Shown here piece by piece: positions 55,721 to 63,298 of a DNA stretch of 64,000 nucleotides; within the stretch, counting starts at the first letter, position 1; every line of letters starts with the position of its first letter. Under the pieces are notes generated by a model. That model was not told where the DNA came from, searched no databases, and saw nothing but the letters and a program-made list of their open reading frames with translations. The translations under genes were made by a program, and so were the position numbers. Location: positions 25,379 through 89,378 of the forward strand of contig JAIPGF010000002.1 in NCBI GenBank assembly GCA_021736205.1, given 5' to 3'. This DNA comes from Candidatus Izemoplasma sp. (GTDB lineage Bacteria > Bacillota_I > Bacilli_A > Izemoplasmatales > Izemoplasmataceae).

Positions 55721-57097
55721 ATGAAAAATTATGCAATAGTTTTAGCCGCAGGAAAAGGGACTAGAATGAAAACAGAACTACCTAAATGTGCCATTCCTAT
55801 TATTTCAAAACCAATGATTAAATACATTCATGAATACATAGAAAAAAGTATTATTGATGAAACAACCGTTGTTGTTGGTTACCAACAAGATGTCATTAAA
55901 GACATCTTAAAAGACCAGGTTAATTATGTGGTTCAAGACAAACAACTAGGAACAGGTGACGCTGTTAAAGCAGCGCAACCAATCTTAGGAGATAAAAAGG
56001 GGAATACCATTATTCTACTTGGAGATATGCCGTTAATTGATGATGAGGTCATCAATAAAGCATTTAGTTATCATTTAGATAAAGGAAATGATTTAACGGT
56101 TGTATCAACACGTTATGATAATCCAAGGGGATATGGTCGTATTATTCGTAATGAGTATAATAATATTGAATCTATCATTGAAGATAGTGAATGTACACGT
56201 GAACAAAGGCAGATAAAAGAAGTGAATACAGGTATTTATGTTGTTGATAACCAAGCATTATTTACTGCCCTTGATAAAATTAAAATGAATGAACGTAAAG
56301 GTGAATACTATCTTACTGACATTGTCTCAATTATGAAACCAGACTACCATATTGATGTATTTGATTTATGGGATAATCAAAAAGTTATGGGAGTAAATAC
56401 CTTATATGCTATCAGTAAAGCAGAAAAAGTGTTGCGTAATCGCATTAACAAACAACATATGTTAAACGGTGTAAGCATGATTAATCCTGAAACAATCACA
56501 ATTGGTCATAATGTTGATATTGAACGTAATACAACAATTTATCCCAATACATATTTAACAGGGGATACAACCATTAAAAGTGGCTCTAAAATTGGACCAA
56601 ACACTGAAGTACATGATTCTATCATTCATCACAATGTCAGAGTTAAACATAGTTTAATCTTTGACTCAGAGATTAAAAGTGATACCACTGTTGGCCCCTT
56701 TGCCCATTTAAGAAACGGTGCGGTAATTGGTGAACGTAACCGTATTGGAAACTTTGTTGAGATTAAAAAGTCCGTGACAGGAGAAGGAACTAAAGCCTCT
56801 CACTTAGCTTATATCGGAGATACAGAAACAGGTAAAAATGTTAACTTTGGGTGCGGAAGTATTACCGTAAATTACAATGGTGTTAAGAAAAATAAAACAA
56901 TTATAGGAGACGATGTCTTCATTGGGTGTAATACAAACTTAATTGCCCCTGTTAAAGTTGGTGAACGCGTGTTTATTGCTGCGGGTAGTACTGTGACAAA
57001 AAATGTTCCTAAAGGAGCGCTTGCAATCGCTAGAAATAGACAAATTAACAAAGAAGATTACGCGAAAAACTTTATTTCTCCTGCCGAAGAAGAATAA
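55721..57097 (+). CDS. glmU: UDP-GlcNAc pyrophosphorylase / glucosamine-1-P acetyltransferase
   Basis: 458 residues. The N-terminal nucleotidyltransferase has VLAAGKGTRMKTELPK; the C-terminal left-handed beta-helix has hexapeptide repeats with RNRIGNFVEIKKS, AHLAYIGDTETGKNVNFGCG and NYNGVKKNKTIIGDD. It both acetylates glucosamine-1-phosphate and forms UDP-GlcNAc. With glmS and glmM it makes the full pathway in one operon; it starts 1 nt after glmM. Confidence 0.97.
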   Translation: MKNYAIVLAAGKGTRMKTELPKCAIPIISKPMIKYIHEYIEKSIIDETTVVVGYQQDVIKDILKDQVNYVVQDKQLGTGDAVKAAQPILGDKKGNTIILLGDMPLIDDEVINKAFSYHLDKGNDLTVVSTRYDNPRGYGRIIRNEYNNIESIIEDSECTREQRQIKEVNTGIYVVDNQALFTALDKIKMNERKGEYYLTDIVSIMKPDYHIDVFDLWDNQKVMGVNTLYAISKAEKVLRNRINKQHMLNGVSMINPETITIGHNVDIERNTTIYPNTYLTGDTTIKSGSKIGPNTEVHDSIIHHNVRVKHSLIFDSEIKSDTTVGPFAHLRNGAVIGERNRIGNFVEIKKSVTGEGTKASHLAYIGDTETGKNVNFGCGSITVNYNGVKKNKTIIGDDVFIGCNTNLIAPVKVGERVFIAAGSTVTKNVPKGALAIARNRQINKEDYAKNFISPAEEE

Positions 57098-57100
57098 TAC

Positions 57101-57128
57101 TTGACAATTTATAAGGAGATGCTATACT
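57101..57128 (+). promoter_or_regulatory. Promoter of the infC-rpmI-rplT operon
   Basis: Perfect TTGACA (57101-57106), 16-nt spacer, TATACT (57123-57128). Transcript start near 57135. Confidence 0.8.
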
Positions 57129-57134
57129 TATTAT

Positions 57135-57253
57135 GCAATTGAATATGTGGAAAGAGGAGTACCCACTCACACCTGATTGAATAATCAATAGGTCTAAGCT
57201 ACAGCAACTATAAATTTTTTGAGTGTGGGTACAGTATGTACGCACACTTTTTT
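57135..57253 (+). promoter_or_regulatory. L20-type ribosomal leader with attenuator
   Basis: GTGTGGGTAC (57223-57232) pairs with GTACGCACAC (57238-57247) and a T6 run, forming a terminator in the leader. GTACCCAC at 57159-57166 can pair instead with the GTGGGTAC-like arm and prevent it. This switch, ahead of infC-rpmI-rplT, matches the L20 leader of Firmicutes, in which excess L20 promotes termination. The exact L20 site was not folded by computation. Confidence 0.82.
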
Positions 57254-57320
57254 ATATGTTTTACATATAATTTCGATATAAATGCTTTCCGCATACATAA
57301 ACTTAAGAGGAGGTGTAATC

Positions 57321-57872
57321 ATAAAGCGTTACAAAAAAGTTAAACCAAACAAGAAAAAAGATGATCATATCATTAATGAAAGAATTAAGTCTAAACAAGT
57401 AATGGCTATCACTGACGAAGGTGAAAAGCTAGGTGTAATTAGTAAAAATGAAGCAATTAATCGTGCTTTTGAAAAAGGTATGGACCTTGTATTAGTTGCC
57501 CCAAATGCTAAACCACCCGTTGCTAAATTCATGGATTATAACAAATATAAATATGAACAACAGAAAAAGCAACGAGAAGCACGTAAAAATCAAAAGACTG
57601 TTACTTTAAAAGAATTACGACTTTCACCCAAAATAGAAGAACATGATTTTAACACGAAACTACGTAAAGGTCGTGACTTCTTAGAACGCGGTGATAAACT
57701 AAAACTATCGATTCGTTTTAGAGGACGTGAAATGGCATTTACTGATCAAGGTCGTGACAAGATGTTAGAATTTGCAGAAAAGTGTAAAGACATTGCTAAA
57801 GTAAAAACAACGCCAAAACGTGATGGACGAAACATGCATATGATTTTAGTCCCAGATAAAGATAATAAATAA
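57321..57872 (+). CDS. infC: Translation initiation factor IF-3, non-AUG start
   Basis: 183 residues from ATA 57321. The N-domain has INERIKSKQVMAITDEGEKLGVISKNEAI; the C-domain has KELRLSPKIEEHDFNTKLRKGRDFLERGDKLKLSIRFRGREMAF. IF-3 checks start codons and keeps subunits apart. The SD GAGGAGGT (57307-57314) is followed by GTA-ATC-ATA-AAG, with no ATG or GTG; ATA lies 6 nt and ATC 3 nt from it. The ATG at 57282 precedes the SD and cannot be the start. A rare start codon is the rule for infC, allowing self-control. Confidence 0.9.
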   Translation: MKRYKKVKPNKKKDDHIINERIKSKQVMAITDEGEKLGVISKNEAINRAFEKGMDLVLVAPNAKPPVAKFMDYNKYKYEQQKKQREARKNQKTVTLKELRLSPKIEEHDFNTKLRKGRDFLERGDKLKLSIRFRGREMAFTDQGRDKMLEFAEKCKDIAKVKTTPKRDGRNMHMILVPDKDNK

Positions 57873-57884
57873 GGAGTGAAACTC

Positions 57885-58085
57885 ATGCCAAAAATGAAAA
57901 CTCATTCAGGGCTTAAAAAAAGAGTTAAGAAAACAAAATCAGGTAAAGTAAAAATATCACATTCACATCGTGTACATTTACTACATGCCAAAAATAAAAA
58001 TGCTAAAAGAGCACATAGAAAAGCTAACTTTGTTGATAAATCAGATATGAAACGCATTAAACAACAAGTTGCTAATATTAAATAA
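57885..58085 (+). CDS. rpmI: 50S ribosomal protein L35
   Basis: 66 residues: [20 protein letters not shown] and [17 protein letters not shown] are the family start. ATG 57885 follows AAGGAGTG. It lies between infC and rplT, 12 nt after infC. Confidence 0.97.
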   Translation: MPKMKTHSGLKKRVKKTKSGKVKISHSHRVHLLHAKNKNAKRAHRKANFVDKSDMKRIKQQVANIK

Positions 58086-58099
58086 AGGAGGTACTTTTT

Positions 58100-58699
58100 A
58101 TGCCAAGAGTAAAAGGTGGAAACGTCGCACGTAAAAGACGTAAAAAAGTATTAAAATTAGCAAAAGGATATTTCGGTTCAAAACGTACATTATACCGTAC
58201 AGCTCACGAACAAGTAATGAATTCACTTGCGTATGCATATCGTGATCGTAAACAACGTAAAAGAAACTTCAGAAAATTATGGATTACTCGCATTAACGCT
58301 GCTGCAAGACAAAACGGACTTTCATATTCACGTTTAGTGTATGGACTTCGTCAAGCAGGTGTTGAAATTAACCGTAAAATGCTAGCTGATATCGCAGTAA
58401 ACGATGAACAAGGATTTACAGATATCACTGATTTAGCAAAAGACGGTATTGCTGGAAATGTTGAAGTAACTGAAGAAAAAACTGAAGTTAAAGAAGCAAT
58501 AAAACCAGAAACAAAAGAAGAAACAAAAGAAGAAACCAAAAAAGCCGAAAAAACTGAAACAACTTCAGCTGAATACACAGAAAAAGAACTTAAAAACCAC
58601 ACAGTCGTTGAATTAACTGAGATTGCTAAAGAAAAAGAATTATCAGGATATTCTAGTTTAAGAAAAGCTGAATTAATTGAGTTAATTTTAAATAACTAA
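58100..58699 (+). CDS. rplT: 50S ribosomal protein L20 with C-terminal Rho_N-like domain
   Basis: 199 residues; L20 itself is about 118. Residues 1-118 are a normal L20 ([50 protein letters not shown]). Residues 119-160 are a Glu/Lys/Thr-rich linker. Residues 163-199 ([20 protein letters not shown] then [14 protein letters not shown]) match the Rho N-terminal/SAP-like nucleic-acid-binding domain. L20 is an early 50S assembly protein and represses its operon through the leader RNA. Confidence 0.94.
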   Translation: MPRVKGGNVARKRRKKVLKLAKGYFGSKRTLYRTAHEQVMNSLAYAYRDRKQRKRNFRKLWITRINAAARQNGLSYSRLVYGLRQAGVEINRKMLADIAVNDEQGFTDITDLAKDGIAGNVEVTEEKTEVKEAIKPETKEETKEETKKAEKTETTSAEYTEKELKNHTVVELTEIAKEKELSGYSSLRKAELIELILNN

Positions 58700-58712
58700 A
58701 GTTTGATAAAAT

Positions 58713-58737
58713 AAGCAGGTAAAACTGCTTTTTTTAT
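58713..58737 (+). terminator. Terminator of the infC-rpmI-rplT operon
   Basis: AAGCAG (58713-58718) pairs with CTGCTT (58725-58730), followed by T7. Confidence 0.85.
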
Positions 58738-58805
58738 TAGCATACAAACAATCCGTTTTCGGCTTGAAAAGTAGCTTTTATACTATTTTTAAATTTGTTA
58801 TATAT

Positions 58806-58834
58806 TTGACAATAAATCTGTTGTGATTTATAAT
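58806..58834 (+). promoter_or_regulatory. Consensus promoter of the structured RNA
   Basis: TTGACA (58806-58811), 17-nt spacer, TATAAT (58829-58834), both perfect. Start expected near 58841. No coding frame follows within reach. Confidence 0.88.
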
Positions 58835-58840
58835 AAAAGT

Positions 58841-59016
58841 ATCCTAGACAAATGGAAATCACCCGCACTGGGACCCCAAATTTTCAGAAAAGGGGCTAAG
58901 ACTTGATTTGTGCTGGAAACCTAGAAGTAATAGGAACCCTAATAATTAAGTAAGAGGCCACCACACTAGACCGCAGAGGTTCAGCATAGGGTGATTTCCA
59001 TTTGTTCAGGATTTTT
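58841..59016 (+). ncRNA. ssrS: Structured RNA, probably 6S RNA
   Basis: About 175 nt. The ends pair: ATCCT then ACAAATGGAAATCACCC at the 5' side matches GGGTGATTTCCATTTGT then AGGAT at 58989-59012, about 22 base pairs. A large central open region is divided by an arm (ACTTGATT / AATTAAGT) with inner hairpin CCTA-GAAGTAA-TAGG; a CCCC/GGGG hairpin lies on the 5' side. A T-rich tail follows. Long closing stem, central bubble and end arm are the layout of 6S RNA, which binds RNA polymerase holoenzyme. It lacks the SRP and T-box hallmarks. That it is a structured RNA is firm; the 6S identity is an inference. Confidence 0.7.
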
Positions 59017-59100
59017 GTTTACCATTACTTTATTATTGTATTATATATACTTTTCGTTTTATGTGTTATAATTAAGTTGTAAAGCAAAGAAAGGAGTCTT

Positions 59101-59742
59101 ATGAATACAATTAGACAATATAGTTGGGTTATTAAATTTGTTGGCGCTGCACTGTTAATTGTGCTTGCTGCCTACTTAGAATTTTTTAACGGTGAATCAA
59201 TCGTTATTCCCTTTGTTGGAGCAATTATTGTTTTAACATCTTTCTTCAGATTAGTCCCGTATATAAAAACACAATCAAACGACTTGGTCAAAACAATTAA
59301 CGTAGTTGAAATCACTATTGATACAATTTTAGGACTTACTTTAATTATATATACTATAGCTGTTGGTAATCTTGAAGAAGTATTTGGATACATACTAGGT
59401 GTTTATCTTATGTTACGCGGAAGTGTTCATTTCTTTAGTATTTCAACAAAAGATGAAGAAAGTGATTACGTCCTATACTTTTATCATATCGCTGCATTAA
59501 TTATTGGTAGTTATGTGTTTTTTAGTGGTAATTTCACACCAGGAATTTTAATTCATATTATTTTAGTCTTTAGTATTGTTACAGGTGTTTATTTAACATA
59601 CGATGGCTATAACGGATATAAATTATATCGTTACGAAAAAACGGATAAATCTGAAAAACCAATACAGGATGCAGAACAAGAATTACCCCCAAGAGATCAT
59701 GTCCCTAAAAAAGATGATAAACAAGATGAAATTGTTAGTTAA
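59101..59742 (+). CDS. HdeD/DUF308-like membrane protein
   Basis: 213 residues with six predicted helices (about 9-24, 31-50, 64-84, 88-105, 123-140, 147-167) and a hydrophilic, charged tail of about 40 residues (YEKTDKSEKPIQDAEQELPP). The helix pattern and LRGSVHFFSIS segment resemble the HdeD/DUF308 family, but sequence likeness is moderate. Function unknown. SD AAGGAG precedes the ATG; TATAAT is at 59067-59072. Confidence 0.68.
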   Translation: MNTIRQYSWVIKFVGAALLIVLAAYLEFFNGESIVIPFVGAIIVLTSFFRLVPYIKTQSNDLVKTINVVEITIDTILGLTLIIYTIAVGNLEEVFGYILGVYLMLRGSVHFFSISTKDEESDYVLYFYHIAALIIGSYVFFSGNFTPGILIHIILVFSIVTGVYLTYDGYNGYKLYRYEKTDKSEKPIQDAEQELPPRDHVPKKDDKQDEIVS

Positions 59743-59768
59743 AGTGTTTCTACTTTGAAACGCTTTTT
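59741..59768 (+). terminator. Terminator after the HdeD-like gene
   Basis: AAAGTGTTTC (59741-59750) pairs with GAAACGCTTT (59757-59766) with one wobble, then T residues. It slightly overlaps the stop codon. Confidence 0.82.
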
Positions 59769-59792
59769 CTTTACCTTAAAAGATGCTAGATA

Positions 59793-59836
59793 TTGAAAAA
59801 CATTAAAAAATGTGTATAATTAATTTGTATACCAAA
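59793..59836 (+). promoter_or_regulatory. marR promoter and possible operator
   Basis: TTGAAA (59793-59798), 16-nt spacer, TATAAT (59815-59820). TTTGTATACCAAA (59824-59836), almost a palindrome, covers the expected start site and is a candidate MarR-type operator. Confidence 0.6.
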
Positions 59837-59855
59837 CAATCGTAAGGAGGATATG

Positions 59856-60296
59856 ATGATTAAAGAAATGTGTTATAAGATGAATAAATCGAATATGCTT
59901 TATAAACGAATTATGGCAAAGCATTTAGAAGATATGAATATAACCTATGCGCAACTTTTAGTTTTGCGTGTTATAAAAGCTGAACCTGGTATTACTGCAA
60001 AAGAGATTTTACTGCAAATGGATACTGACAAAGCAACGTTAAGTGGAATTATATCTCGTCTAGAACGAGATGGTTATATTTATCGTGAACGCAATGAACA
60101 AGATAAACGCGTTCGAAACATTTACATTAGTGAAGCATCCAAAGATATTTGTAATCAAGTAAAACAAATTGAAAGCAAATGTTTAAGCACAATGATTGAT
60201 GGAATTGATGATGCTGATATGAATCAATTTCTAGAAGTGATTGATCTACTGATTGAAAACCAAATTAAAGAGCTAGGAGAGCAAACAGATGAGTAA
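59856..60296 (+). CDS. MarR-family transcriptional regulator
   Basis: 146 residues with a winged helix. NITYAQLLVLRVIKAEPGIT, DTDKATLSGIISRLERDGYI (recognition helix) and RERNEQDKRVRNIYIS (wing) are typical. It may repress its own operon by the palindrome near its promoter. ATG 59856 has 5 nt to TAAGGAGG; ATG 59853 only 2. It overlaps the M42 gene by 8 nt, so it probably controls that gene. Confidence 0.92.
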   Translation: MIKEMCYKMNKSNMLYKRIMAKHLEDMNITYAQLLVLRVIKAEPGITAKEILLQMDTDKATLSGIISRLERDGYIYRERNEQDKRVRNIYISEASKDICNQVKQIESKCLSTMIDGIDDADMNQFLEVIDLLIENQIKELGEQTDE

Positions 60297-61347
60297 AACG
60301 TTAAAAGAAATGTCAATGCTAAATGGGATTCCCGGAAATGAAAAAGAAGTAAGAACGTATATGAAAGAAAAATTAACGCCCTTATCAACTGTTTCATTTG
60401 ATGGTTTAGGTAGTATCATTGGTGAAAAGATTGGATTAAAAGATGGTCCCAAAATAATGGTAGCTGGACACATGGATGAAGTGGGATTTTTAGTTACTTC
60501 TATTACAGATGAAGGGTATATTAAATTTACCCCAGCTGGTGGTTGGTGGTCACAAGTAATGCTGGCACAACAACTAGAAATAACAACAAGTGACGGTAAA
60601 AAAATTCGTGGAGTTATTGGAGCAAAAGCACCACACATCTTAACAAAAGAAGAACGCAAAAAACCTGTTGAAATGAAAAAAATGTTTATTGACATTGGTG
60701 TTGATGGAAAAGAAGATGCGCAAGATTTGGGTATTAAACCAGGCGACATGATTACACCATACATTATTCAAACAGAACTTTCTAATCCGAAATATTTATT
60801 AGGAAAAGCTTGGGATAACCGTGTGGGATGTGCAGCTGTTATTGATGTATTAAATAACTTAAAAGGTAAACCACATAAGAACCGTTTTTACGGTGTAGGA
60901 ACTGTTATGGAAGAAGTAGGACTTAGAGGTGCAACAACAAGTGCTAACACGATTCAACCTGATATAGGGATTGCACTAGATACAACCATTGCCTATGATT
61001 TCCCCAAAGGAAACAAACATACAAAACTTGGTAATGGTGTAGGAATTATGTTTAAAGATAGTAGCATGGTTGGTCATAAAGGATTACGTGATTATGTTAT
61101 AAGTGTTTGTGAGACACTAGATATTCCCTTCCAATTAACCTATTTAGAACGTGGAGGAACTGATGGTGGAGCAATGCATATGGCACACAGTGGTGCACCA
61201 ACAATCGCACTTTGCTTGCCTGTAAGATATTTACATTCCCACACATCGATTGTCCATGAAGACGATTATGACGCAATGGTAAAACTGGTCACTGCCCTTA
61301 TTGAACGCTTAGACAAAGAGACTGTTGACCAAATCACATATCAATAA
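60289..61347 (+). CDS. M42-family aminopeptidase (second copy)
   Basis: 352 residues. Metal and catalytic sites: AGHMDEVGFLV, GKAWDNRVGCAAVIDVL, MEEVGLRGATT, IALDTTIAYDFP, GGTDGGAMHM and LHSHTSIV. These match M42 glutamyl or general aminopeptidases better than the copy at 43715-44740. It is co-transcribed with marR through an 8-nt overlap, an unusual pairing. It is cytoplasmic. Confidence 0.95.
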   Translation: MSKTLKEMSMLNGIPGNEKEVRTYMKEKLTPLSTVSFDGLGSIIGEKIGLKDGPKIMVAGHMDEVGFLVTSITDEGYIKFTPAGGWWSQVMLAQQLEITTSDGKKIRGVIGAKAPHILTKEERKKPVEMKKMFIDIGVDGKEDAQDLGIKPGDMITPYIIQTELSNPKYLLGKAWDNRVGCAAVIDVLNNLKGKPHKNRFYGVGTVMEEVGLRGATTSANTIQPDIGIALDTTIAYDFPKGNKHTKLGNGVGIMFKDSSMVGHKGLRDYVISVCETLDIPFQLTYLERGGTDGGAMHMAHSGAPTIALCLPVRYLHSHTSIVHEDDYDAMVKLVTALIERLDKETVDQITYQ

Positions 61348-61348
61348 T

Positions 61349-61371
61349 TTAAGGGCCTTTTGGCCCTTTTC
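61349..61371 (+). terminator. Terminator after the M42 gene
   Basis: AAGGGCC (61351-61357) pairs with GGCCCTT (61362-61368) around TTTT, with a short T tail. rsmD starts 15 nt later, so readthrough is possible. Confidence 0.72.
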
Positions 61372-61385
61372 TAAGGACTGATAGT

Positions 61386-61934
61386 ATGCGAGTTATTAGT
61401 GGAAAATATAAACGAAAAACATTAAAACAAGTCGCTAAATCAACAACCAGAGAAACAAAAGACCGCGTTAAAGAATCTATCTTTAATAGTATTAATTTTT
61501 CATTGCCTAATGCCCATGTCTTGGATTTATTTGCTGGAAGTGGTGCCTTAGGGATAGAAAGTTTAAGTCGTGGCGCAATATCATGTGTTTTTGTTGATCA
61601 AAATAGCGCTGCTATTAAAACCATAGAAGAGAACTTATCTTCTTTATCTGATTCACCCAAAACAACTGTTATTAAGACTGATTATCAAGATTTTTTAGTA
61701 AACAAAGCAGACGTTTATGATATAATTTTACTCGATCCCCCGTATGACTTGAAAAAAATCCCTGAAATACTTGAATATCTCTCAACCTCAGATCATTTAT
61801 CGAAAGAGGGACGTATTATTTGTTTGTTTTCTAAAAAAGATTCAGTAAAAGATGATATAAATGATATAATAAAATATAAAGAAAAAAGAATTGGTATTAC
61901 AACCGTCGCATTTTTTAAAAGGAGGCAACAATGA
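61386..61934 (+). CDS. rsmD: 16S rRNA (guanine-966-N2)-methyltransferase RsmD
   Basis: 182 residues. MRVISGKYKRKTLK, TRETKDRVKESIFN, VLDLFAGSGALGIESLSRGA (SAM site) and LLDPPYDL (catalytic DPPY) are the family motifs. It overlaps coaD by 4 nt, the usual pairing in Bacillota. Confidence 0.96.
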   Translation: MRVISGKYKRKTLKQVAKSTTRETKDRVKESIFNSINFSLPNAHVLDLFAGSGALGIESLSRGAISCVFVDQNSAAIKTIEENLSSLSDSPKTTVIKTDYQDFLVNKADVYDIILLDPPYDLKKIPEILEYLSTSDHLSKEGRIICLFSKKDSVKDDINDIIKYKEKRIGITTVAFFKRRQQ

Positions 61935-62413
61935 AAAAAGCAGTCTATCCCGGAAGTTTTGATCCGATCACATTTGGACACAAAGATATCGCAGAACGCG
62001 CACTCAAAGTCTTTGATGAATTGATTATTTTAATTAGTACAAACCCAAATAAAAAACATCTTTTTAGTGCAGAAGAACGTACTGAACTGGTAAAAAAAAT
62101 GTTGGATGGAGCGCATGACCGTATCCGAATTTGTACCAATGACCAACTTACCGTCTCCAAAACAATGGAGTTAGGTGCTACCCACATTGTTCGTGGGCTT
62201 AGAGCTGTAACTGACTTTGAGTATGAGTTTCAGATGACACACGCTAACAGAGCATTAGAAAAAAGAATCGATAGTGTTTTCTTTATGACCGACAATAAAT
62301 ACTCTTTTTTATCTAGTAATACCGTTAAAGAAATTGCTGAATTCAACGGTGATTTATCCAATTTTGTGCCTGATTTTATCGCTGAAAAATTATATAAAAA
62401 ATTTAATCAGTAA
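61931..62413 (+). CDS. coaD: Phosphopantetheine adenylyltransferase
   Basis: 160 residues. AVYPGSFDPITFGHKDI contains the TxGH motif; RGLRAVTDFEYEFQM and FLSSNTVKEIA complete the set. It makes dephospho-CoA from 4'-phosphopantetheine. Coupled to rsmD by ATGA. Confidence 0.97.
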   Translation: MKKAVYPGSFDPITFGHKDIAERALKVFDELIILISTNPNKKHLFSAEERTELVKKMLDGAHDRIRICTNDQLTVSKTMELGATHIVRGLRAVTDFEYEFQMTHANRALEKRIDSVFFMTDNKYSFLSSNTVKEIAEFNGDLSNFVPDFIAEKLYKKFNQ

Positions 62414-62495
62414 GATTCGATCATTGCAGTTGAATTTTATGCGTTTTATTTCTCTTTTATTTAGAAAAATGTTAATATAAGTGCAGGTGATAACT

Positions 62496-62981
62496 ATGGA
62501 TGAAAAAGAACGTTTATTTCAAAAATTAAGAAAACAAAATATCCGTATAACAAAGCAACGTAAAGCAATTATAAATGTCTTAGAAGATAAACACTTAACT
62601 ATACAAGAAATACACGCACGTCTTAAAGAAATGGGCTTTAATAATCTTGGGACTGTTTATAATAATATTGATTTTTTACTCGAGCATAAAATTGTAACAC
62701 AACTGTTTATCAATGGTAAAAAACATTATGACTTAACAATTGATGATACCAAACATAATGCTGATAGTCACATTCATGTAACATGTAAAATCAATAACAA
62801 TATTATTGAGATTAACCATTCAGACATTTTTAATTTAATTAAGCAACATCCAATTTTTAAGGACTTTAAAATTGATAAATTACAGTTGCTTGTTGAAGGA
62901 CATTGCGAAGACAATAATCAAGAAACATGTAAAAAAGATGGTAAATGTTTTATTAATACATTAGGAAAGGCTCATTCGTAG
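62496..62981 (+). CDS. Fur-family transcriptional regulator
   Basis: 161 residues. A winged helix (RITKQRKAIINVL, NNLGTVYNNIDFLLEH) is followed by the HIHVTC dimer segment. The usual first CxxC is reduced to one Cys (CKIN), but the tail GHCEDNNQETCKKDGKC is Cys-rich, so the structural zinc site may differ. It could be PerR- or Fur-like. feoA-feoB follow, making iron control likely. ATG 62496 follows CAGGTGAT. Confidence 0.88.
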   Translation: MDEKERLFQKLRKQNIRITKQRKAIINVLEDKHLTIQEIHARLKEMGFNNLGTVYNNIDFLLEHKIVTQLFINGKKHYDLTIDDTKHNADSHIHVTCKINNNIIEINHSDIFNLIKQHPIFKDFKIDKLQLLVEGHCEDNNQETCKKDGKCFINTLGKAHS

Positions 62982-62989
62982 CCTTTTTC
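62965..62989 (+). terminator. Terminator of the Fur-family gene
   Basis: AAAGGCT (62966-62972) pairs with AGCCTTT (62980-62986), then T residues. The stem overlaps the last codons of the gene. Confidence 0.8.
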
Positions 62990-63026
62990 TTATTTATAAC
63001 ACTATTTATAAAATTTACATTTTTAC

Positions 63027-63055
63027 TTAACATCTGAGGTCATCTCCCCTATAAT
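63027..63055 (+). promoter_or_regulatory. Promoter of feoAB
   Basis: TTAACA (63027-63032), 17-nt spacer, TATAAT (63050-63055). Two direct copies of TATTTATAA (62991-62999 and 63003-63011) lie upstream. No classical Fur box was found. Confidence 0.7.
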
Positions 63056-63076
63056 AAAAAACTAGGAGTGATTCTT

Positions 63077-63298
63077 GTGAATATTACAGACATGAAATTA
63101 AATGAATCAAAAGTAGTAACATCTTTTAAGGGCCATTCCAAGGACTATATTAACCGTCTGATGGATGTTGGACTTTATTTAGATGCCAATATTACCTTAA
63201 TTAAACGGTTAGCCTTCGATAGCCTTTTTTTAATTGAAGTTGATGATATAGAAATTTGTCTTCGAAAAAAAGATGCGATAAAGATTGAGGTGACATAA
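63077..63298 (+). CDS. feoA: Ferrous iron transport protein A
   Basis: 73 residues, SH3-like FeoA fold: VTSFKGHSKDYINRLMDVGLYLDANITLIKR. FeoA supports the FeoB channel on the cytoplasmic side. GTG 63077 follows AGGAGTG by 6 nt; GTG 63068 overlaps that SD. The stop overlaps the feoB ATG by 1 nt (TAATG). Confidence 0.9.
   Translation: MNITDMKLNESKVVTSFKGHSKDYINRLMDVGLYLDANITLIKRLAFDSLFLIEVDDIEICLRKKDAIKIEVT

Noticed and set aside
58841..59016. T-box riboswitch, because of an AGGGTG string
   Set aside because: No specifier stem or full T-box sequence is seen, and the next gene is a membrane protein, not a tRNA synthetase or amino acid gene.
60273..60764. Minus-strand frame of 163 codons
   Set aside because: It is a shadow of the M42 peptidase gene; composition is not that of a real protein.
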